Assembly (NCBI GenBank): GCA_964619775.1
Contig: CAZUFB010000104.1
Location: 1-6,691, forward strand
Length of the DNA: 6,691 nucleotides
Direction of reading: 5' to 3'
Origin: CAZUFB01 sp964619775
Lineage (GTDB): Bacteria > Actinomycetota > Coriobacteriia > Coriobacteriales > UMGS124
The translations under genes and the position numbers were made by a program. The notes below the pieces were generated by a model. That model made no database searches. It saw nothing but the letters and a program-made list of their open reading frames with translations, and was not told the origin of the DNA. Shown here in pieces: positions 5,931-6,691 of this stretch (positions are counted from its first letter, which is position 1; the number at the start of each line of letters is the position of its first letter).

Positions 5931-6691
5931 ATGGCATCCCAACCCCGGGCGCACCGCCTCACGATGGACGAGTGGCCCGCCGACCGCCCGCTGCCCGAGG
6001 CCGGCTCGCCCGACTATCCGCTGCACTCGGAGCTGACCATCGGGCAGTACTTTCGCAACCAGGTGGCTGTCGACCCCGACCACGAGTTCGTGGTCTACCC
6101 CGACCGCATGCTGCGCTGGACCTACCGCGACTTCGACGAGCGCACCGACAACCTCGCCCTGGGCCTGCTCGCCATCGGCATGAAGCCGGGCGACCACCTG
6201 GGCGTGTGGGCGCGCAACATCCCCGACTGGCTCACGTTCATGTACGCAACCGCCAAAGTGGGCATCGTCATGGTCACGGTGAACCCGGTCTACAAGAGCC
6301 ACGAGCTCGACTACGTGCTCAAGCAGTCGGACATGAAGGCCCTGTGCGTCATCGACGCCTACCGCGACGTCGACTACCTCAAGATCATCTACGACCTGGT
6401 GCCCGAGACCCTCACCCAGCAGCGTGGCCATCTTGAGAGCGAGGCCTACCCCTGTCTCAAGAACATCATCTACATGGGGCCGGAGAAGCACCGCGGCTGC
6501 TACAGCGTGCCCGAGCTCGTCCTGCTGGGCAGCCACATGCCGCGCGAGGCGCTCGACGAGGCCGCGGCGCAGTTCACCAACGACGACGTCGTGATGATGC
6601 AGTACACGAGCGGCACGACGGGCTTCCCCAAGGGCGTCATGCTTACGCACCGCAACATCCTCAACAACGGCTTCTACATCGGCGAGGGCCC
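5931..6691 (+). CDS. AMP-forming acyl-CoA synthetase (ANL superfamily), N-terminal part
   Basis: The frame is open from ATG 5931 to the right edge, giving 253 complete codons with no stop, so the gene is truncated at its 3' end. The enzyme would activate a carboxylic acid to acyl-AMP with ATP and then form the CoA thioester. Diagnostic is the phosphate-binding loop at residues 225-235 (YTSGTTGFPKG) followed by VMLTHRN. Upstream are typical ANL N-domain blocks: LTIGQYFRNQ (35-44), LRWTYRDFDERTDNLA, VWARNIPDWLTFMYATAKVG and VTVNPVYKSHELDYVL. This pattern resembles medium- or long-chain fatty acid:CoA ligases more than acetyl-CoA synthetases, but the acid-specificity residues and the C-terminal catalytic lysine lie off-window. 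It follows the cupin regulator by 10 bases in one operon. Family knowledge suggests XRE-cupin/acyl-CoA synthetase pairs recur in anaerobic bacteria and archaea; the physiological acid is not known. Confidence 0.93.
   Translation, partial: MASQPRAHRLTMDEWPADRPLPEAGSPDYPLHSELTIGQYFRNQVAVDPDHEFVVYPDRMLRWTYRDFDERTDNLALGLLAIGMKPGDHLGVWARNIPDWLTFMYATAKVGIVMVTVNPVYKSHELDYVLKQSDMKALCVIDAYRDVDYLKIIYDLVPETLTQQRGHLESEAYPCLKNIIYMGPEKHRGCYSVPELVLLGSHMPREALDEAAAQFTNDDVVMMQYTSGTTGFPKGVMLTHRNILNNGFYIGEG

Noticed and set aside
4982..5962. 326-codon minus-strand frame across the hairpin block and cupin gene
   Set aside because: It reads through the hairpins and is antisense to a well-supported XRE-cupin gene; no start signal or domain supports it.
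5697..6650. 317-codon minus-strand frame antisense to the acyl-CoA synthetase
   Set aside because: The plus-strand frame has a strong ribosome binding site and diagnostic ANL motifs; the antisense product shows none.
1..6691. CRISPR array, tRNA, rRNA or a recognised complete insertion sequence
   Set aside because: No regularly spaced repeats, cloverleaf with CCA-proximal features, rRNA-like stretch or complete transposase with terminal repeats was seen.

Overview
The window is a high-G+C stretch with strong Shine-Dalgarno sites and almost uniformly G/C third codon positions. Its gene content (a giant acyl-CoA dehydratase activase-type protein, ATP-forming PEP carboxykinase, small HTH regulators, a cupin regulator paired with an acyl-CoA synthetase) suggests an anaerobic actinobacterium, most likely of class Coriobacteriia (Collinsella/Olsenella/Eggerthella type). 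That placement is inferred from protein style and was not tested by search. A run of exactly 100 Ns marks it as a draft scaffold.

Layout, left to right: (1) the 3' part of a very large Cys-rich protein (DUF2229/COG3580 plus COG3581-like regions), entering from the left edge and ending at 2354. (2) A 385-bp intergenic stretch with a long GC-rich hairpin just after that stop and a relatively A+T-rich promoter patch before the next gene. (3) pckA, complete, 2740-4338. (4) A scaffold gap, 4371-4470, followed by a minus-strand HTH-like fragment cut off by the gap. (5) A sharply bounded A+T-rich island (21% G+C over 4601-4760), ending in the promoter and ribosome binding site of a 73-residue HTH protein. 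(6) A block of tandem hairpins, including a perfect 18-bp inverted repeat. (7) A two-gene forward operon: an XRE-cupin regulator and an AMP-forming acyl-CoA synthetase that runs off the right edge.

The metabolic genes fit an anaerobe that ferments amino or organic acids. The first protein belongs to a radical-dehydratase-activator superfamily, PckA interconverts oxaloacetate and PEP, and the last two genes form a probable acyl-CoA activation unit with its own regulator. They need not act in one pathway: intergenic hairpins separate at least three transcription units. I found no clear novel defence or mobile system. The least explained part is 4339-5305: the gap, the broken HTH fragment, the A+T island, the small HTH gene and the hairpins.
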